64,000 bases of DNA from Mucilaginibacter terrenus (GTDB taxonomy: Bacteria; Bacteroidota; Bacteroidia; Sphingobacteriales; Sphingobacteriaceae): NCBI RefSeq assembly GCF_003432065.1, contig NZ_QWDE01000001.1:1736001-1800000 (forward strand). Direction: 5' to 3'. The translations under genes and the position numbers were made by a program. The notes beneath the pieces are model-generated. The model was given only the letters and a program-made list of their open reading frames with translations, was not told the DNA's origin and searched no databases. Numbering within the stretch: the first letter of the stretch is position 1; each line of letters begins with the position of its first letter. Of this stretch, positions 62,311-64,000 are shown piece by piece.

Positions 62311-62907
62311 ATGAAGATAATTATTGTTGGTGCGAGTGGCACCATTGGCAAACATGTAACAGCAGCCTTGCAAAACGATCACGAAGTAATTAAAGTAGGT
62401 TCAAAAAGCGGCGACCTCCAGGTAGATATATCCTCGCCTGATTCAATTGAAAATCTGTACAAGCAGGCAGGCCAGTTTGATGCCCTGATAAATGTTAGCG
62501 GCGACGGCCATTTTGGTCCGCTTACCAGCATGAAAGATGCTGATTTTCGCATAGGTGTAGAGAGCAAGCTAATGGGGCAGGTAAACCTGGTATTAATTGG
62601 CCAGCATTTCATCAATCCTAAAGGATCGTTCACCCTTACCTCAGGCTCGCTTGCCGAAGACCCGATTGTGCTGGGCGCAAATCTGAGTGCAGTAAACGCT
62701 GCAGTTAACGGGTTTGTAAAAGGTGCAGCCATAGAACTGGAGAATGGTGTGCGTATAAACACCGTAGCGCCAACCGTGGTGGAAGAATCACCGGCTTATT
62801 TTCCATTTTTCCCGGGCCAAACGCCGGTAACTATGCAGCGTGTAACACAGGCTTATGTCAAGAGCGTGCTTGGCGCGCAAACCGGCCAGGTATATTTTGT
62901 ATTGTAG
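62311..62907 (+). CDS. Short-chain dehydrogenase/reductase-like protein (atypical active site)
   Basis: A 198-residue Rossmann-fold protein starting MKIIIVGASGTIGKHV (GxxGxxG). In the usual active-site helix the YxxxK pattern appears as LSAVN within ANLSAVNAAVNGF, so both the Tyr and the Lys seem to be replaced (Leu and Asn); a TSGS serine segment precedes it. The start at 62311 matches the Rossmann strand; a longer in-frame ATG at 62125 overlaps the HxlR gene. A substrate or cofactor-binding role without classical chemistry is possible. Regulated probably by the divergent HxlR gene. Confidence 0.82.
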   Translation: MKIIIVGASGTIGKHVTAALQNDHEVIKVGSKSGDLQVDISSPDSIENLYKQAGQFDALINVSGDGHFGPLTSMKDADFRIGVESKLMGQVNLVLIGQHFINPKGSFTLTSGSLAEDPIVLGANLSAVNAAVNGFVKGAAIELENGVRINTVAPTVVEESPAYFPFFPGQTPVTMQRVTQAYVKSVLGAQTGQVYFVL

Positions 62908-62985
62908 AGGATTTTACGCCGTATAAGCGCCATTGCTTTCTCAAATCTGATCGTTTCTCACGCCTCATTGCAGGCGATAACAGGG

Positions 62986-63029
62986 GCAATCTCCGGCATA
63001 ACAGTACCTTGTTATCTGTCGGAGATTGC
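62986..63029. repeat. Degenerate inverted repeat related to the CGTCATTGCG family (copy 4)
   Basis: Arms gcaatctccg (62986-62995) and cggagattgc (63020-63029), flanked by a cctcattgcagg remnant near 62964. It lies in the 262-bp space between the SDR and dienelactone hydrolase genes, which otherwise shows nothing recognisable. Confidence 0.55.
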
Positions 63030-63169
63030 TTTGTTTCTAACCACGATGTTTACAGTTGCTAAACCAGATACGTCGATAACAGAGACAACAATAAGTTGTC
63101 GATTTACTTTTCGGTGCGGGATAAACATATCGCCTCAATCCTTACATTTACATAAAACCATTTGCCATT

Positions 63170-64000
63170 ATGGACCACCTTAAGAAAGAAGACATCAGCC
63201 AGGAAGTGTTTGATCTGTATGACGATTACGCGCACGACCGCATTAACCGCCGATCGTTTGTAGAGAAGCTGGGCATGTATGCCGTTGGCGGGCTTACTGT
63301 AACATCGCTCATGAGCTTTTTAATGCCGAAATACGAAGGCAACATACAGGTAAAGGCTGATGACCCGCGCCTCACTTCGGGTTACATTAACTATCCTTCA
63401 CCTAAGGGAGGCGGTACAATAAAGGGTTTACTTTCTGAGCCTGCCGGCAATAAAAAGAAGCTGGGCGGCATTATTGTGGTGCACGAAAACCGCGGCCTTA
63501 ACCCTTACATTGAGGATGTAGGCAGGCGCGCAGCACTTGCGGGTTTTATTTCGCTTGCGCCGGATGCATTAACCCCGCTGGGCGGTTACCCCGGTAATGA
63601 CGACAAAGGCCGTGAGCTGCAAAGCCAGCGCAACAAGGCCGAAATGGAAGAAGACTTTATAGCAGCGTATGAGTACCTGCGCAACCATAAGGATTGTAAC
63701 GGCAAAGTGGGTGTGGTCGGCTTTTGCTTTGGCGGGGGTATAGCCAACATGATGGCCGTACGCGTGCCCGGGCTTGCAGCTGCTGTACCATTCTACGGTG
63801 CACAGCCCGATGCTGCCGACGTACCAAAGATACATGCCCCATTAATGCTGCACTACGCCTCGCTGGATAACCGCATTACCGCAGGTTGGCCGGCTTACGA
63901 GGCAGCGCTAAAAGCTAACAACAAAAAGTACCAGGCGTTTATTTACGAGAATGTGAACCACGGTTTTCATAACGATACCACTCCGCGTTACGACAAAGCA
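63170..64000 (+). CDS. Dienelactone hydrolase family protein, Tat-type signal (partial)
   Basis: The open frame runs off the window end; at least 277 codons. N-terminus [22 protein letters not shown], then [19 protein letters not shown], a twin-arginine signal (RRSFVEKL plus a hydrophobic stretch), so it is probably exported folded. The hydrolase nucleophile Cys186 is in GFCFGGG, with [11 protein letters not shown] as oxyanion strand and the His in NVNHGFHN, giving the Cys-Asp-His triad of dienelactone hydrolases. Substrate unknown. Confidence 0.87.
   Translation, partial: MDHLKKEDISQEVFDLYDDYAHDRINRRSFVEKLGMYAVGGLTVTSLMSFLMPKYEGNIQVKADDPRLTSGYINYPSPKGGGTIKGLLSEPAGNKKKLGGIIVVHENRGLNPYIEDVGRRAALAGFISLAPDALTPLGGYPGNDDKGRELQSQRNKAEMEEDFIAAYEYLRNHKDCNGKVGVVGFCFGGGIANMMAVRVPGLAAAVPFYGAQPDAADVPKIHAPLMLHYASLDNRITAGWPAYEAALKANNKKYQAFIYENVNHGFHNDTTPRYDKA

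Overview
The window looks like a chromosomal stretch from a Bacteroidota bacterium, most likely Sphingobacteriaceae (Mucilaginibacter/Pedobacter-like). The evidence is gene content and signals: DUF4290 next to murA, CarboxypepD_reg and TonB-plug modules, head-GIN (DUF2807) proteins, a Bacteroidota-type AMP nucleosidase, few Shine-Dalgarno sites, and a TTG-N19-TAnnTTTG promoter. No rRNA, tRNA, CRISPR array, transposase or phage gene was recognised. The genus is an inference.

Layout. 1-6.1 kb: end of an upstream ABC ATPase gene, grpE-dnaJ, a small outer-membrane protein, a NatAB-type ABC exporter and a Ppx/GppA phosphatase. 6.1-9.6 kb (minus): an operon-like run with an Lgt-like membrane protein overlapping a radical SAM enzyme of the MJ0619/Tes class, two small membrane proteins, and a zinc-ribbon/CarboxypepD_reg protein. 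9.7-17.1 kb: M1 aminopeptidase; a minus-strand run DUF2520, [2Fe-2S] ferredoxin, iscX, kdsC, maf; then an alpha/beta hydrolase, a YbjQ protein and an M20 dipeptidase. 17.3-24.4 kb: dipeptide epimerase, DUF4290-murA, a family 39-type glycosyltransferase, DUF486, and a cystathionine-beta-synthase-like enzyme. 24.6-30.4 kb: a 1946-residue alpha-2-macroglobulin with a CarboxypepD_reg plus TonB-plug module inserted. 30.6-36.4 kb (minus): tig-clpP-clpX-amn and a dihaem cytochrome c.

36.4-42.7 kb is the most accessory-looking part. It holds three head-GIN proteins, two of them paralogues whose upstream DNA was duplicated too. It also has paired hairpin repeats around a 65-residue membrane protein, an endonuclease/exonuclease/phosphatase-fold protein, a probably frameshifted lipoprotein, and a block of GTGTCCC repeats. 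The two GIN paralogues and the cytochrome c gene share a GTAAC-N16/17-CGTC promoter typical of ECF sigma factors. The two GIN copies also carry identically spaced direct repeats that resemble a LytTR-type operator.

42.7-64 kb: recQ, gltA, an orphan hybrid histidine kinase, a MacB-type permease, queA, ispD, two tandem 48-residue membrane peptides, DUF2795, a PduO-type adenosyltransferase, a secreted cluster (GH19 chitinase, unknown, cyanophycinase), an unknown protein, a LolD-like ATPase, gatC and plsC overlapping, trpS, a deoxynucleoside kinase, a divergent HxlR regulator/SDR pair, and a dienelactone hydrolase cut by the window end.

Most of the window is ordinary housekeeping. The items most worth a second look are the radical SAM/Lgt-like operon, the macroglobulin-plug fusion, the duplicated GIN loci with shared control DNA, and two inverted ~170-nt noncoding elements (near 52.1 and 61.7 kb) that share a conserved 3-prime hairpin.
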